Source: Thermoanaerobaculum sp. (lineage in GTDB: Bacteria; Acidobacteriota; Thermoanaerobaculia; Multivoradales; UBA5704). From it: a DNA stretch of 38,521 bases. The position numbers and the translations under genes were made by a program. The notes under the pieces are model-generated. The model was not told the DNA's origin. It did not search any database and saw only the letters and a program-made list of their open reading frames with translations. This document shows positions 1 through 8,554 of this stretch, in pieces (the first letter of the stretch is position 1; each line of letters begins with the position of its first letter). The stretch spans positions 1 to 38,521 of the forward strand of contig JAJKHS010000096.1 of assembly GCA_021154885.1 (NCBI GenBank), written 5' to 3'.

Positions 1-1262
<1,262 letters not shown>

Positions 1263-1293
1263 GAAGGCTCCTTGCCTCGGCTTCCTGCTTCAA

Positions 1294-1893
1294 TCACGAC
1301 TCGGCAACGTAGGCGGTGCCGCTGACAATCTCGCGCGAGGCCCGCGCTTGCAGCGCCGCGCTCAAATCCTGCAGCCGGGACGCCACGCTGGCGTCGAACT
1401 TCCTGCCCTCGACGTCGACCACCAGGCCGCCGATCAGCGACGGATCGATGCGCTCGATCAGCGCCGGCTTCCTGCCCGTGGACGCGGCCATGGCCTCCTG
1501 CAGCCGGGTGCGCTGCGCGTCGTCCAGCGGCACCGCCGTGCGGACGTGGACGTCGACCCAGCCCCGCAGGTCGCGCAGGGCGGTGCGGTACGACTCGGCG
1601 ATGGCACGGATCTGGCCGAGCCGGCCCTTGCGGTTGATCACCTGGAGCGAGTCGAGCAGCAGGTCGCTCGCCTGGCCCCGGAACAGGTCTTCGAGCACCC
1701 GGGCGCGTCCCTCCTCGTCCACCATCTGGCTGGCCAGGAAGTGCTCGACCTTGGGGTTCTGGTCGAGGAAATCCACCAGCTCTTTCAGCTCGTCGAGCAG
1801 CGCGTCGCTTGAGCCCCGCTCCTCGGCGAGCGCCAGCATGGCTTCGGCGTAGAGCCGGCCCACGGCGAGGTCGCGATCGTCCACTTTTGCCAT
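1294..1893 (-). CDS. atpH: F-type ATP synthase subunit delta
   Basis: Stator subunit that joins the top of the alpha3beta3 head to the b subunits. The product is 199 residues, slightly longer than the usual 175-185. It has the OSCP/delta pattern: an N-terminal helical bundle starting near [15 protein letters not shown], the central VINRKGRL..I segment, and a C-terminal [19 protein letters not shown] segment. The ATG at 1893 is 4 bp after the atpF stop, and atpA starts 31 bp downstream, which is the standard F-H-A order. Nothing unusual was seen. Confidence 0.95.
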   Translation of the reverse strand: MAKVDDRDLAVGRLYAEAMLALAEERGSSDALLDELKELVDFLDQNPKVEHFLASQMVDEEGRARVLEDLFRGQASDLLLDSLQVINRKGRLGQIRAIAESYRTALRDLRGWVDVHVRTAVPLDDAQRTRLQEAMAASTGRKPALIERIDPSLIGGLVVDVEGRKFDASVASRLQDLSAALQARASREIVSGTAYVAES

Positions 1894-1897
1894 GGAT

Positions 1898-2494
1898 TTA
1901 ATTCCGGCCCGCGCCTTCGATCCCGGAGATCCCGGAGATCGCCTCGGAGATCAGGCGTTCGTGGTCCTGGGGTGTCAGCTCGCGGCCGATGACCTGGGCC
2001 GCCAACTGGGTGGCAAGCTTTGCCGAGAGGGTGTAGAGCTCCTTGGTGGCGGTGGCGGTGGCGATCTGGATCTCGCGCCGGGCGCGCTCGATCATCTTGT
2101 CCGCCTCCTCCTTGGCCGCGGCCTCGATCCGCCGCTTCACCACGTCGGCATCGCGGCGCCCCTCGTCGACGATGGCCGAGGCCTCGCCGCGGGCGGCCGC
2201 CAGCTTCTGCTCGTACTCCTTGAGCCGCGCCTCGGCCGCCTCGCGGTCGTGCCTGGCCTTCTCCAGCGCCTCGCGGATGAAGCTCTCCCGCGTCTGGAGC
2301 GTGTTCAGGATCGGCCCCCAGGCGAACTTGCCGAGGACCACCAGCACGACGACGAAGATCAGCAGCGTCCAGACGGAGTTGCCGAGATCGCCGGCGAACA
2401 GGCTGGGAGCCTCGGCGCCGTGCTCCGCCTCCTGCGCCAGCGCCGGGAGGGCCATCATCATCGCGGCCACTGCAAACAGTGCTCGCTTCATCAT
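1898..2494 (-). CDS. atpF: F-type ATP synthase subunit b with signal-peptide-like leader
   Basis: Peripheral stalk subunit b, 198 residues. The order is: a cationic, hydrophobic N-terminus (MMKRALFAVAAMMMALPALAQ) ending in an A-x-A-like cleavage site; a short acidic linker; the real membrane anchor (about residues 40-60, VWTLLIFVVVLVVLGKFAW); then a long charged coiled coil rich in Glu, Arg, Lys and Ala. The E. coli protein has only the anchor, so the first 20 residues are an addition. The start could be the first or second Met (2494 or 2491). It sits 7 bp after atpE and 4 bp before atpH. Confidence 0.94.
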   Translation of the reverse strand: MMKRALFAVAAMMMALPALAQEAEHGAEAPSLFAGDLGNSVWTLLIFVVVLVVLGKFAWGPILNTLQTRESFIREALEKARHDREAAEARLKEYEQKLAAARGEASAIVDEGRRDADVVKRRIEAAAKEEADKMIERARREIQIATATATKELYTLSAKLATQLAAQVIGRELTPQDHERLISEAISGISGIEGAGRN

Positions 2495-2501
2495 GCCCGC
2501 C

Positions 2502-2858
2502 TCACAGCGAAGCCAACAGTCCCACGACGACGGCGAACAGTGTGGCGCCTTCGATCAGCGCCGCGGTGATGATCATGGCCGTGCTGATCTGGCCGGAGGC
2601 CTCGGGCTGGCGCGCCATCGACTCGACCGCGCTGCCGCCGATGCGGCCGATGCCCGCGGCGCCGCCGATGATGGCGAGGCCGGCGCCGATGGCGCCGCCC
2701 AGCTTGCGGGCGCCCTCGGTGGTCAGGAAGTAGGAGTGCTCGGCCGCACCCGCGGCGCCGGCGGCCGGCTGCGCGTGCGCCGCGGGCACGGAGGCGAACA
2801 TCAGCACGAAGCCGAAGGCGATCATCGTCAACGCGAACCTGGCAGCTCTCTTGCTCAT
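2502..2858 (-). CDS. atpE: F-type ATP synthase subunit c with signal-peptide-like leader
   Basis: Rotor ring proteolipid. The 118-residue product is longer than the typical 70-90 because of an N-terminal leader (cationic start, hydrophobic core, AHA/Q junction near residue 30) and a short Ala-rich linker. The mature part has the two-helix hairpin: a Gly-rich first helix with GAGLAIIGGAAGIG, the polar loop RQPEASGQ, and a second helix with the ion-carrying Glu in ALIEGATLFAVV. The Glu is followed by Gly-Ala rather than Ser/Thr, and the first helix has no Gln ligand, so this is a proton-type rather than a Na+-type ring. It lies 54 bp after atpB. Confidence 0.95.
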   Translation of the reverse strand: MSKRAARFALTMIAFGFVLMFASVPAAHAQPAAGAAGAAEHSYFLTTEGARKLGGAIGAGLAIIGGAAGIGRIGGSAVESMARQPEASGQISTAMIITAALIEGATLFAVVVGLLASL

Positions 2859-2912
2859 CGAAAAGAATCCTTTCCTTAGGGTTTCAAAAGGCCCGTCGGG
2901 GCCGGTTCAATC

Positions 2913-3776
2913 TCAGTGCGCCTCTGCTTCCTCGTGATGGCCGTCGTGGTGGAAGACCACGGCCTGCCCGATGAACAGGGTCGTCAGGAACGTAAAGATG
3001 AATGCCTGGAGAAGGGCGACGAAGATCTCCAGCAGGGTGATCGCGACGCTGCCCAGGACCACCGGCACGGCCACTCCCAGCGCGCCCGCGATCCCGTTCG
3101 CCGCGGCCGAGAAGATGAAGCTCAGCAGCACCGCCAGCAGCACGTGACCGGCGATCATGTTGGCGCAGAGACGGACGATCAGGGCGAAGATGCGGGCGAG
3201 CAGCCCGATGATCTCGATGGGGATCAACAGCCACGACAGCCAGAGGGGGCCGGGACTGAAGTGGGCCAGGAACTGCTTGCCGCCCAGCCGCAGACCGTTG
3301 ACCACCACCATCCCCAGGGTGAGAAGGGCCAGGGTGCCCGTGATCCAGGGGTTCGCGGTCGCCGAGCCGCCGATGTGCGCGCCCAGGAGCCGGATGCCGC
3401 TGATCGGCAGCAATCCCAGCAGGTTGACCGTGAAGACGAAGAAGAACACGGTCCAGATGAACTTGATGAAGCGGTCCGTGTGCTCCTGGAGATTGGGCTG
3501 CGCGATCTCCTTGCGCAGGTACTCGCAGATCGCCTCGACGGCGTTGCCCGCGCCATGGGGCACCAGGGCGCCGACGGCGTCCGTCGCCCGGCGGCTCCGC
3601 ACCCAGACGGGCAGCAGCAGGACCAGCAGCAACGCCGCCAGCATCATCATGACGATGTGGCTGTCCAGCAGCGTGATCTTTCCGCCCTGAGTCAGGAAGC
3701 CCAGGTTGGCGGGCCGCTGGATCATCGGATGCCGCACGATGTGCTCGAGCGGATTTTCAGCCAGGAAAGCGAGCAT
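2913..3776 (-). CDS. atpB: F-type ATP synthase subunit a
   Basis: Membrane stator subunit that forms the proton half-channels against the c-ring. It has 287 residues and several strongly hydrophobic segments. The key segment IVRLCANMIAGH carries the essential Arg; the position after AG is His instead of the E. coli-type Glu. The C-terminal helix runs ALLQAFIFTFLTTLFIGQAV, followed by a His/Glu-rich tail (HHDGHHEEAEAH). The ATG at 3776 is used. It follows the atpI-like gene by 33 bp and precedes atpE, the standard B-E-F-H-A order. Confidence 0.95.
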   Translation of the reverse strand: MLAFLAENPLEHIVRHPMIQRPANLGFLTQGGKITLLDSHIVMMMLAALLLVLLLPVWVRSRRATDAVGALVPHGAGNAVEAICEYLRKEIAQPNLQEHTDRFIKFIWTVFFFVFTVNLLGLLPISGIRLLGAHIGGSATANPWITGTLALLTLGMVVVNGLRLGGKQFLAHFSPGPLWLSWLLIPIEIIGLLARIFALIVRLCANMIAGHVLLAVLLSFIFSAAANGIAGALGVAVPVVLGSVAITLLEIFVALLQAFIFTFLTTLFIGQAVVFHHDGHHEEAEAH

Positions 3777-3809
3777 CCATCCTCTCCAATCTCATCAATC
3801 TCCGAAGTC

Positions 3810-4202
3810 TCAGAAGCCGCGGGTCGCGTACCGGGCGTCGAGCGCCAGTTGCGCCACGTACCCGAGGGCGATCCAGATCAACAGGGGGCGGGTCTCGAAC
3901 CAGCCGGAGAGCCCGAGCGACAGCCCCAGAACCAAAATCGTCGCGAAGCGCAACGCCATCGAAGCCAGCATGCCGTTCAGCGGCACCGTAGAACCCGATC
4001 GCCGGGCGCTGAGGACCGCCAGGGCACCCACAGCCGAGGCGACAGCGCCGATGACACATCCCGCAACCATGGCCGGGAGCGCACCTTCGCCTCCCAGTCG
4101 CCGGGTCGGCGCATACCCCAGCAGGGCAAGCGCCACTGCGACCCCGGCCACCCAGACCAGGAACCGCAGATACTCCGCGGCCGGCGACCGGGCGCTGCTC
4201 AT
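3810..4202 (-). CDS. AtpI-like small membrane protein of the ATP synthase operon
   Basis: A 130-residue integral membrane protein with four predicted hydrophobic segments (near FLVWVAGVAVALALLGY, MVAGCVIGAVASAVGALAVL, ALRFATILVLGLSLGLSGW and LLIWIALGYVAQLAL). Position, size and topology match the poorly conserved UncI/AtpI protein found just before atpB, which is thought to help assemble the c-ring or deliver Mg2+ or Ca2+. The ATG at 4202 overlaps the stop of the upstream gene in an ATGA, so the two are translationally coupled. Sequence similarity alone would not prove the family; the operon position is the main support. Confidence 0.7.
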   Translation of the reverse strand: MSSARSPAAEYLRFLVWVAGVAVALALLGYAPTRRLGGEGALPAMVAGCVIGAVASAVGALAVLSARRSGSTVPLNGMLASMALRFATILVLGLSLGLSGWFETRPLLIWIALGYVAQLALDARYATRGF

Positions 4203-4456
4203 CGTTGCGGATCGCCGTCTGGTTTCTTGGTGCCGCGGCCCGTCTCCTTGAAAGCGGACTGCGACTGGCGGATCAGGTTGTACGTCCCTCCGATCAGGCC
4301 CAGGGCGGCGCCGGTCAGGAGCCCCCAGGGGCTGCTGCCGAAGTGCCGGTCCCACCAATATCCGATCAGTGTGAAACCCGCCACCGCCGCGGCCATCTCG
4401 AAGCCGATGCCGGAGAGCCCTTTCGAGCGGCCTCCCGTTTTCGGTTCTTCAGCCAT
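4199..4456 (-). CDS. AtpZ/AtpI-family protein, first gene of the ATP synthase operon
   Basis: An 85-residue protein with two short transmembrane helices: FEMAAAVAGFTLIGYWWDRHFG and a second one around LLTGAALGLIGGTYNLIR. The G.GFE.....G...GYW.D..F pattern and the following Gly-rich helix are typical of the AtpZ (gene 1/Q) family found at the head of F-ATPase operons. The start at 4456 (MAEEPKTGG) is chosen over an in-frame GTG at 4489 because it gives the usual short charged N-terminus. The stop overlaps the next start by 4 bp. Confidence 0.75.
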   Translation of the reverse strand: MAEEPKTGGRSKGLSGIGFEMAAAVAGFTLIGYWWDRHFGSSPWGLLTGAALGLIGGTYNLIRQSQSAFKETGRGTKKPDGDPQR

Positions 4457-4507
4457 CTTCAGGCATTGCGAGGCGGACCGGACACCCACACCTTCCCGAA
4501 CGCGGGC

Positions 4508-4536
4508 GGAGCATACCAGCTTGTGCGACCTTTCAC
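4508..4536 (-). promoter_or_regulatory. Candidate sigma70-type promoter of the atp operon
   Basis: On the minus strand a -35-like TTGTGA (4536-4531) is followed by exactly 17 nt and a -10-like TATGCT (4513-4508). This would start transcription near 4500, about 45 nt before the first atp gene. Each box matches the consensus at four of six positions. It lies in the only gap between the Rrf2 gene and the atp operon. Predicted by eye. Confidence 0.5.
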
Positions 4537-4539
4537 AAG
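4516..4539 (-). promoter_or_regulatory. Perfect 8-bp inverted repeat overlapping the atp promoter (possible operator)
   Basis: AGCTTGTG (4516-4523), eight spacer bases, then CACAAGCT (4532-4539): a perfect dyad that covers the -35 box and most of the spacer of the candidate atp promoter. Such placement suits a dimeric repressor. It could also form a hairpin in the 3' end of the upstream Rrf2 transcript, but no T-run follows it, so an intrinsic terminator is unlikely. Confidence 0.45.
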
Positions 4540-4564
4540 CTCCCGGGCCGAAGGGTGCAAACGG

Positions 4565-5068
4565 TCAATCCGTGATCACCGGCAGCAGCGCCGCCGTGCG
4601 CGAGGGCGTGGACGAGGGAAGATCGAGGGGCACCGAGATCTGCCGCGTCAGGATCTCGCGCTGGCGGTTGACCATCTCCTCCAGGGTGGTGGCGGAGAGG
4701 ATGCGCTCGATCGCCTCCTTGACCTCCAGGAAGACCTCGCGGATGGCGCAGTGCTCGGTACCGACGTCGATGGTGCAGGGGAGCGCCAGGATCTGGTCGA
4801 TCGCCGTCGTCTGCCCCTCGAGCGTCATCAGGACGTGCCGCAGGCTGATCTGGGACGCCGGGCGGCCGAGGACGTGGCCACCCTGGGGGCCCCGGTTGGA
4901 GAGGATCAGGCGGTCCTTGGAGAGGAGGGCGAGGATCTGGCGCAGGTACGGCTCGGGGATCCCCTGATGCTGAGCGATCTCGTGGCTCGTCACCGGCCCC
5001 TGGTCGTCGTGCATCGCGATATAGAGCATCGCGCGGATGCCGTACTCGCCCTTGGTGGAAATCTTCAT
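4565..5068 (-). CDS. Rrf2-family transcriptional regulator (IscR-like)
   Basis: A 167-residue winged-helix regulator. The N-terminus MKISTKGEYGIRAMLYIA, the IPEPYLRQILALL recognition region and the RG.QGG..L wing are classic Rrf2. The cluster-binding loop contains C98 and C107 but the third Cys of IscR is absent, so an Fe-S cluster is possible with another ligand but not assured. Members of the family sense Fe-S status, NO, redox state or Cys. It begins 15 bp after the stop of the HAD gene and is probably co-transcribed with it. It lies directly before the atp operon, but a regulatory link is only a guess from position. Confidence 0.9.
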   Translation of the reverse strand: MKISTKGEYGIRAMLYIAMHDDQGPVTSHEIAQHQGIPEPYLRQILALLSKDRLILSNRGPQGGHVLGRPASQISLRHVLMTLEGQTTAIDQILALPCTIDVGTEHCAIREVFLEVKEAIERILSATTLEEMVNRQREILTRQISVPLDLPSSTPSRTAALLPVITD

Positions 5069-5083
5069 CTCGGTTCCGGTCGC

Positions 5084-5836
5084 TCAGAAGTCTAGCACAG
5101 GGTCCGGCGGCCGCCGCCCCGTCCACCCGGCGCGGCCCGACGCCACCCGCTCCGGCAGGCTGGAGAGATCGCGCAGGTCGCCGCCCGCAATGCCTGCGCC
5201 AGCCGCGCCATGACGGACGAGAAGGAGAGCGCCCATCCCCGCAGCCACCGCTCCCTCGACGTCCTCCAACGGGCCATCCCCCACGTGCAGAGCGGCCGCG
5301 GGCTCCACCTCCAGCTCGGCCAGGGCCTGGAGGAAGATTCGTGGGTCCGGCTTCTCCAATCCGGCCTTCTGGGAGTAGGTGACCGTGCCGAAGAAGCGGG
5401 CGAGCCCGAGATCCTCCAGCACCGCCGGCAGCCGGTGGTCCCAGTTGCTGACCACTCCCAGCCGCACCCCCTGGGCGGCGAGGGCCGCCAGCACCTCGGG
5501 CACCTCGGGATAGACCTCCCACGCCGCCGCCGTGCCGAAGCGGTGGAAGAGCTCCGCCGCCGCGAAGCGGGAGGGGACCGGCGCCTCCAGGTGCTCGCAC
5601 ATCCGCTCCAGGAACCGCCGCCACCACCCGCGCTCCCCCTCGGGATGGGCGGCGAAGCGGTCCCGGCCCGGGTCCGCGCTGCAGGCGAACTCCTGCCACA
5701 CCTCGCCTACCAGGCGCAACGCCGCCGGGGGATCGACGTCCACGCGGTGCCGCCGCAGCACCTCGGCGTAGATCTCGCCGAGGTGGGGAGCGTGGATCAG
5801 GGTGTGGGTGACATCGAACGTCACGGCCTGAATCAT
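5084..5836 (-). CDS. HAD-superfamily hydrolase (HDHD3-like), general acid Asp missing
   Basis: A 250-residue haloacid-dehalogenase-fold protein. Motif I is DVTHTL near residue 8: the nucleophilic Asp is present, but the second Asp of DxDxT is Thr. Motif II is VVSNWD, motif III is the Lys in SQKAGLEKPDP, and motif IV is HVGDGPLEDVEGA. The helical cap lies between motifs I and II. The overall pattern resembles the HDHD3/REG-2 type of phosphatase-like proteins. The ATG at 5836 starts exactly at MIQAVTFD; the longer reading has no HAD sequence upstream. The substrate cannot be read from the sequence. Confidence 0.85.
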   Translation of the reverse strand: MIQAVTFDVTHTLIHAPHLGEIYAEVLRRHRVDVDPPAALRLVGEVWQEFACSADPGRDRFAAHPEGERGWWRRFLERMCEHLEAPVPSRFAAAELFHRFGTAAAWEVYPEVPEVLAALAAQGVRLGVVSNWDHRLPAVLEDLGLARFFGTVTYSQKAGLEKPDPRIFLQALAELEVEPAAALHVGDGPLEDVEGAVAAGMGALLLVRHGAAGAGIAGGDLRDLSSLPERVASGRAGWTGRRPPDPVLDF

Positions 5837-5878
5837 GGAGGGAGGATACTCGACGCGGGGCTGTGATAGCTTGCTTGA

Positions 5879-6034
5879 ATGCGCTCCGCGACGGTTCGCG
5901 CCCTGCTCGGCCTGGGCCTCTTCTCCTCCTGGCTGGCCCTGCTCTTCCTGGGGCTGGCCCTCGGGGGCGCGATTCACCTGCTGCTCGTTGCCGCTCTGGC
6001 GCTGTTTCCCTGGCTGAGCCTCGCCAAGCCTTGA
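5879..6034 (+). CDS. Small membrane protein, 51 aa (DUF5670/lmo0937-like)
   Basis: A 51-residue peptide with two hydrophobic stretches: LGLFSSWLALLFLGLALGG and IHLLLVAALALFPWLSL. The GG-x-IHLLLV-A motif with a preceding helix is what the short lmo0937-family (DUF5670) stress-linked membrane peptides look like. It starts with ATG at 5879, 42 bp from the divergent HAD start, and ends at TGA 6032-6034, directly against an inverted repeat that could terminate its transcript. No clear Shine-Dalgarno sequence was seen, so the gene is likely but not certain. Confidence 0.5.
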   Translation: MRSATVRALLGLGLFSSWLALLFLGLALGGAIHLLLVAALALFPWLSLAKP

Positions 6035-6127
6035 AGCAGGGACAACAGGGACTTCAGGGACTCCAGGGGACGACGTAGACCTCAGTTTCCCTGTCCCTGG
6101 AGTCCCTGCTGTCCCTGAAGTCCCTGC
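6035..6127. repeat. Imperfect inverted repeat built from 9-bp units, copy 1
   Basis: The left arm (6035-6071) is a run of AGGGAC units spaced every 9 bp. The right arm (6089-6127) is the reverse complement of a similar run. Together they could fold into a stem of about 36 bp with a 17-nt loop. It ends in CTTTTCTGCGG. It sits between two convergent genes and may act as a terminator for both strands. It belongs to the same family as the copy at 6978-7072. Confidence 0.75.
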
Positions 6128-6145
6128 TTTTCTGCGGCTTCGCTG

Positions 6146-6928
6146 CTACGAGCTCCGCCAAGCCATGACCGGATTGGCGAGCACCCCGAGGCCGGGGATC
6201 TCCACCTCCACCCGGTCGCCGTCCAGCAGGGGCCCGACGCCCGCCGGCGTGCCGGTGAGGAGGAGGTCGCCCGGCTCCAGGGTCATCATCCGCGAGCTGT
6301 AGAGCAGCAGGTCAAGGAGCGGGAAGGCCATCTCGCGCACGTGGCCGCGCTGGCGCTCGGCGCCGTTGACCCGCGTCACCACGGCCAGGTCCTCCAGGTC
6401 CGCTCCCACCCAGACGGCCGGCCCGACCGGGCAGAAGGTGTCGAAGGATTTGGCGCGGGCGAAGACGGGGTCCTTCTTCTGCAGGTCACGGGCGGTGACG
6501 TCGTTGGCGCAGACGACGCCCAGCACGGCGGCGCGCGCCTCCTCCGGCGTGGCCCCCCGGCTCAGGCGGCGCCGCAGCACCACGGCGATCTCGCCCTCGT
6601 GCTCCACCCGCTGGCTCTCCGGCGGCAGGACGATCATCCCCTCGGGGCCGTTCAGCGACGACGGCGCCTTGAGGAACAGCAGCGGCTCCGCAGGCAGGGG
6701 GTTGTTCAGCTCTTTGGCGTGCTCGCGGTAGTTGCGCCCCACGCAGACGATCTTCGTGGGGCGGACCGGCGCCAGCAGCGAGGCGTTCTCGCGGGAGACC
6801 TCGCCCCCGTAGTCCCAGTCGCCAGGGGAGGTCGCGAACGGATCGGACTTGAGGATGCGCAGCCGCGGGTCGGACGCCGACTCGGCCACAGCCCAGGAGC
6901 CTTCGGGTGCGATGCGGTAGAGGAGCAT
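6146..6928 (-). CDS. Fumarylacetoacetate hydrolase-fold protein
   Basis: A 260-residue FAH-family enzyme. Seen in order: VGRNYREHAKELN (family signature near residue 70), the metal-ligand segment HEGEIAVVL, CANDVTARDLQ, the KSFDTFCPVGPAV segment and the C-terminal LTGTPAGVGPL.DGD.V.VEI.GLG. This is the short form that acts on acylpyruvates, oxaloacetate or 2-hydroxy-hepta-2,4-diene-dioate-type substrates, with Mg2+ or Mn2+ held by three acidic ligands. The start at 6928 (MLLYRIAPEG) is chosen because the upstream in-frame sequence is made of the repeat at 6978-7072. Neighbours give no pathway; oxaloacetate or acylpyruvate hydrolysis is most likely. Confidence 0.9.
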   Translation of the reverse strand: MLLYRIAPEGSWAVAESASDPRLRILKSDPFATSPGDWDYGGEVSRENASLLAPVRPTKIVCVGRNYREHAKELNNPLPAEPLLFLKAPSSLNGPEGMIVLPPESQRVEHEGEIAVVLRRRLSRGATPEEARAAVLGVVCANDVTARDLQKKDPVFARAKSFDTFCPVGPAVWVGADLEDLAVVTRVNGAERQRGHVREMAFPLLDLLLYSSRMMTLEPGDLLLTGTPAGVGPLLDGDRVEVEIPGLGVLANPVMAWRSS

Positions 6929-6977
6929 GGGCCGGGATTGTAGTCGCTTGCGACAGATCCAAGCGGCTGAGGCTGCG

Positions 6978-7072
6978 ACATCAGGGACGACAAGGACCTC
7001 AAAGACACGAAGGATGATGCCTGGTATTTTATTGTCCCTGCTGTCCTTGTAGTCCTTGATGTCCTTGGTCGG
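6978..7072. repeat. Imperfect inverted repeat built from 9-bp units, copy 2
   Basis: The left arm (about 6978-7018) carries GGGAC/AAGGAC units at a 9-bp period. The right arm (about 7031-7072) carries GTCC/TCCTTG units in the opposite orientation. The arms are less alike than in copy 1. The sequence after the right arm (GGCTTTTCTGCCG) closely matches the sequence after copy 1. It lies between the FAH gene and the stop of the secreted-protein gene, both on the minus strand. Confidence 0.65.
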
Positions 7073-7092
7073 CTTTTCTGCCGCGCAGGTTC

Positions 7093-7656
7093 CTAGTCCA
7101 CCACGATCTGGATCGGCGCCGAGATCAGGCCGTTCAGAGCGAGCTGCACGGTGTAGGTCCCGGCGGGGAGCTGGATGTGATCGAGCCCTCGGGTGAGACC
7201 GGGGCAGTTCGCGATGAGGGAGCCAAGCTCGGTCGTCCTCAGCACGGTCTGGCCGGGAGGGATGCTCACCCGATCCCCCGGCATCTCGCACTCCTTCCCC
7301 GTGCAATCCGAGGCGGCGAGCCCTGAGCTCCACCAGTCATCGGCGTGGACGTCGTGCTCGTCGCGCGTCAGGAGCTTTCCGGTCTTATCCACGACTCGTG
7401 CGGCGAGGCCCCAGAGCGGCTCCTGTTCGCCATTCTTGCCGTGATCCTTGAGGCGCACCTCCGCGGACACCGTCCCTTTGTTGGTGAGGACGAGCTGCAG
7501 AGGGATAGGCCGGCCGGCGGGGTAGTGGCGGCCCTCCTGACCCCACCCCAGAGGCTTGATCGTCAGCTCGAGCCCCGGCTTCGGCTGAGCGAGTGCCGAG
7601 CCCCAGGCCATCGTGAAAATCAAAGTCAGCGCCAGCCAAGCTTCACGACATCGCAT
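7093..7656 (-). CDS. Secreted protein of unknown function, Ig-like beta fold predicted
   Basis: A 187-residue protein with a clear Sec signal peptide (MRCREAWLALTLIFTMAWGSALAQ, cleavage after ALA). The mature part starts with LELTIKPLG, continues with a long beta-rich stretch (IPLQLVLTNKGTVSAEVRL), and has a Cys pair in DCTGKEC plus a further Cys in NCPG. It ends with LPAGTYTVQLALNGLISAPIQIVVD, a pattern seen in Ig-like or BsuPI-like beta sandwiches. The start is supported by a strong AGGAGGT seven bases before the ATG at 7656. The specific family is not recognised. Confidence 0.75.
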   Translation of the reverse strand: MRCREAWLALTLIFTMAWGSALAQPKPGLELTIKPLGWGQEGRHYPAGRPIPLQLVLTNKGTVSAEVRLKDHGKNGEQEPLWGLAARVVDKTGKLLTRDEHDVHADDWWSSGLAASDCTGKECEMPGDRVSIPPGQTVLRTTELGSLIANCPGLTRGLDHIQLPAGTYTVQLALNGLISAPIQIVVD

Positions 7657-7730
7657 TCTCAGGACCTCCTCGGAGTTCGTTCGCGCCCACGGGGCGATTC
7701 TAGCCTCTCCCGCGTTCAGCCGTTTTAGGG

Positions 7731-7736
7731 TATAAT
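7731..7736 (+). promoter_or_regulatory. Perfect TATAAT -10 element before the PhyH-like gene
   Basis: TATAAT lies 11 bases before the ATG at 7748, which would give a nearly leaderless transcript. No good -35 hexamer is seen 16-18 bases upstream, so the promoter call is weak despite the perfect -10. Confidence 0.35.
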
Positions 7737-7747
7737 CGCATTACTCT

Positions 7748-8551
7748 ATGATTCACGAGCTTTCCCCCGCCGACCTGCGTCGGTTCCACGACGACGGCTA
7801 CCTCATCCTCGAGGACCTCTTCTCGCGCGAGGAGGTGGCGGAGATGGCTGCCGCCGCGGAGCGGCTGCGCGCGGTGGGGCGGGAGATCGCCGCGGCTCTT
7901 CCTGCAAGCGAGGACGAGGCGAGCGAGCGCAAGGTCGAGCACGCCGGCAGCCAGTTCGTTTTTGGCGGCGCGGGCGGCTCGAACGGCTCGTGCCGGCTGC
8001 TGCGCGTCGTCTGGGCGGGAGGCTGCGAGCCGGCGTTTCTGGACTGCGGGCGCGACGCGCGGCTCACCGCGGTCGTCGGCCAGCTCCTCGGCTCCTCCAC
8101 GGCGGTCCAGCTCCTCAACCAGCTCCACGCCAAGTATCCCAACGACGGGCTGGAGTTCGAGCCCCACCAGGACAGCGAGCACCGCCGCTACGGCACCCCC
8201 GAGTGGCACGACGTCAACGGGCGCGGGAGCTACGTTCAGACCGTCGTCGCGATCGACGATTCGACGCCCGAGAACGGTCCGCTCGTCTTCTATCCGCGCA
8301 GCGGGCGGCGGGGGCACCTCGATCCCACCTCGGTGCGGCGCCGCTATCGCGACCGTCCCGGCGTCCCCGCGCTCCTCGCGGCGGGAAGCGCCGCTTTCTT
8401 CGGCCCCTACGTCGTCCACCGCAGCGCCGAGAACCGCGGCGCCGCCCCGCGCCGCATCGCGATCAACGGCTTCGCGCTCCCGGGAGCCAACTCGCGACCC
8501 TACTTCGGCGCCGGCACCGGCGTGCCGATCGAGCTCTTCCGGCGCGGCTGA
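7748..8551 (+). CDS. Phytanoyl-CoA dioxygenase (PhyH)-family Fe(II)/2-oxoglutarate oxygenase
   Basis: A 267-residue non-haem iron oxygenase. It opens with the PhyH signature L..FHDDGYLILEDLFSREEV. The iron-binding triad is visible as H and D of PHQDSEH and the distal His in GPYVVHRSAENRG, followed by the Arg of RRIAINGF that would bind 2-oxoglutarate. The full length and all ligands suggest an active hydroxylase; the substrate is unknown. It starts at ATG 7748 with FHDDGY at residue 13, as expected. It ends 3 bp from the stop of the convergent toxin gene, leaving no space for a terminator. Confidence 0.88.
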   Translation: MIHELSPADLRRFHDDGYLILEDLFSREEVAEMAAAAERLRAVGREIAAALPASEDEASERKVEHAGSQFVFGGAGGSNGSCRLLRVVWAGGCEPAFLDCGRDARLTAVVGQLLGSSTAVQLLNQLHAKYPNDGLEFEPHQDSEHRRYGTPEWHDVNGRGSYVQTVVAIDDSTPENGPLVFYPRSGRRGHLDPTSVRRRYRDRPGVPALLAAGSAAFFGPYVVHRSAENRGAAPRRIAINGFALPGANSRPYFGAGTGVPIELFRRG

Positions 8552-8554
8552 TGG

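Noticed and set aside
4516-4539. Intrinsic terminator for the Rrf2 gene
   Set aside because: The stem has no following T-run on the transcribed strand and overlaps a well-spaced promoter, so an operator is more likely.
2916-4967. Long plus-strand open reading frame (about 680 codons) opposite the atp genes
   Set aside because: It is antisense to clearly conserved atp genes, is rich in Arg, Gln, Asp and Pro as expected of a GC-rich shadow frame, and matches no known domain.
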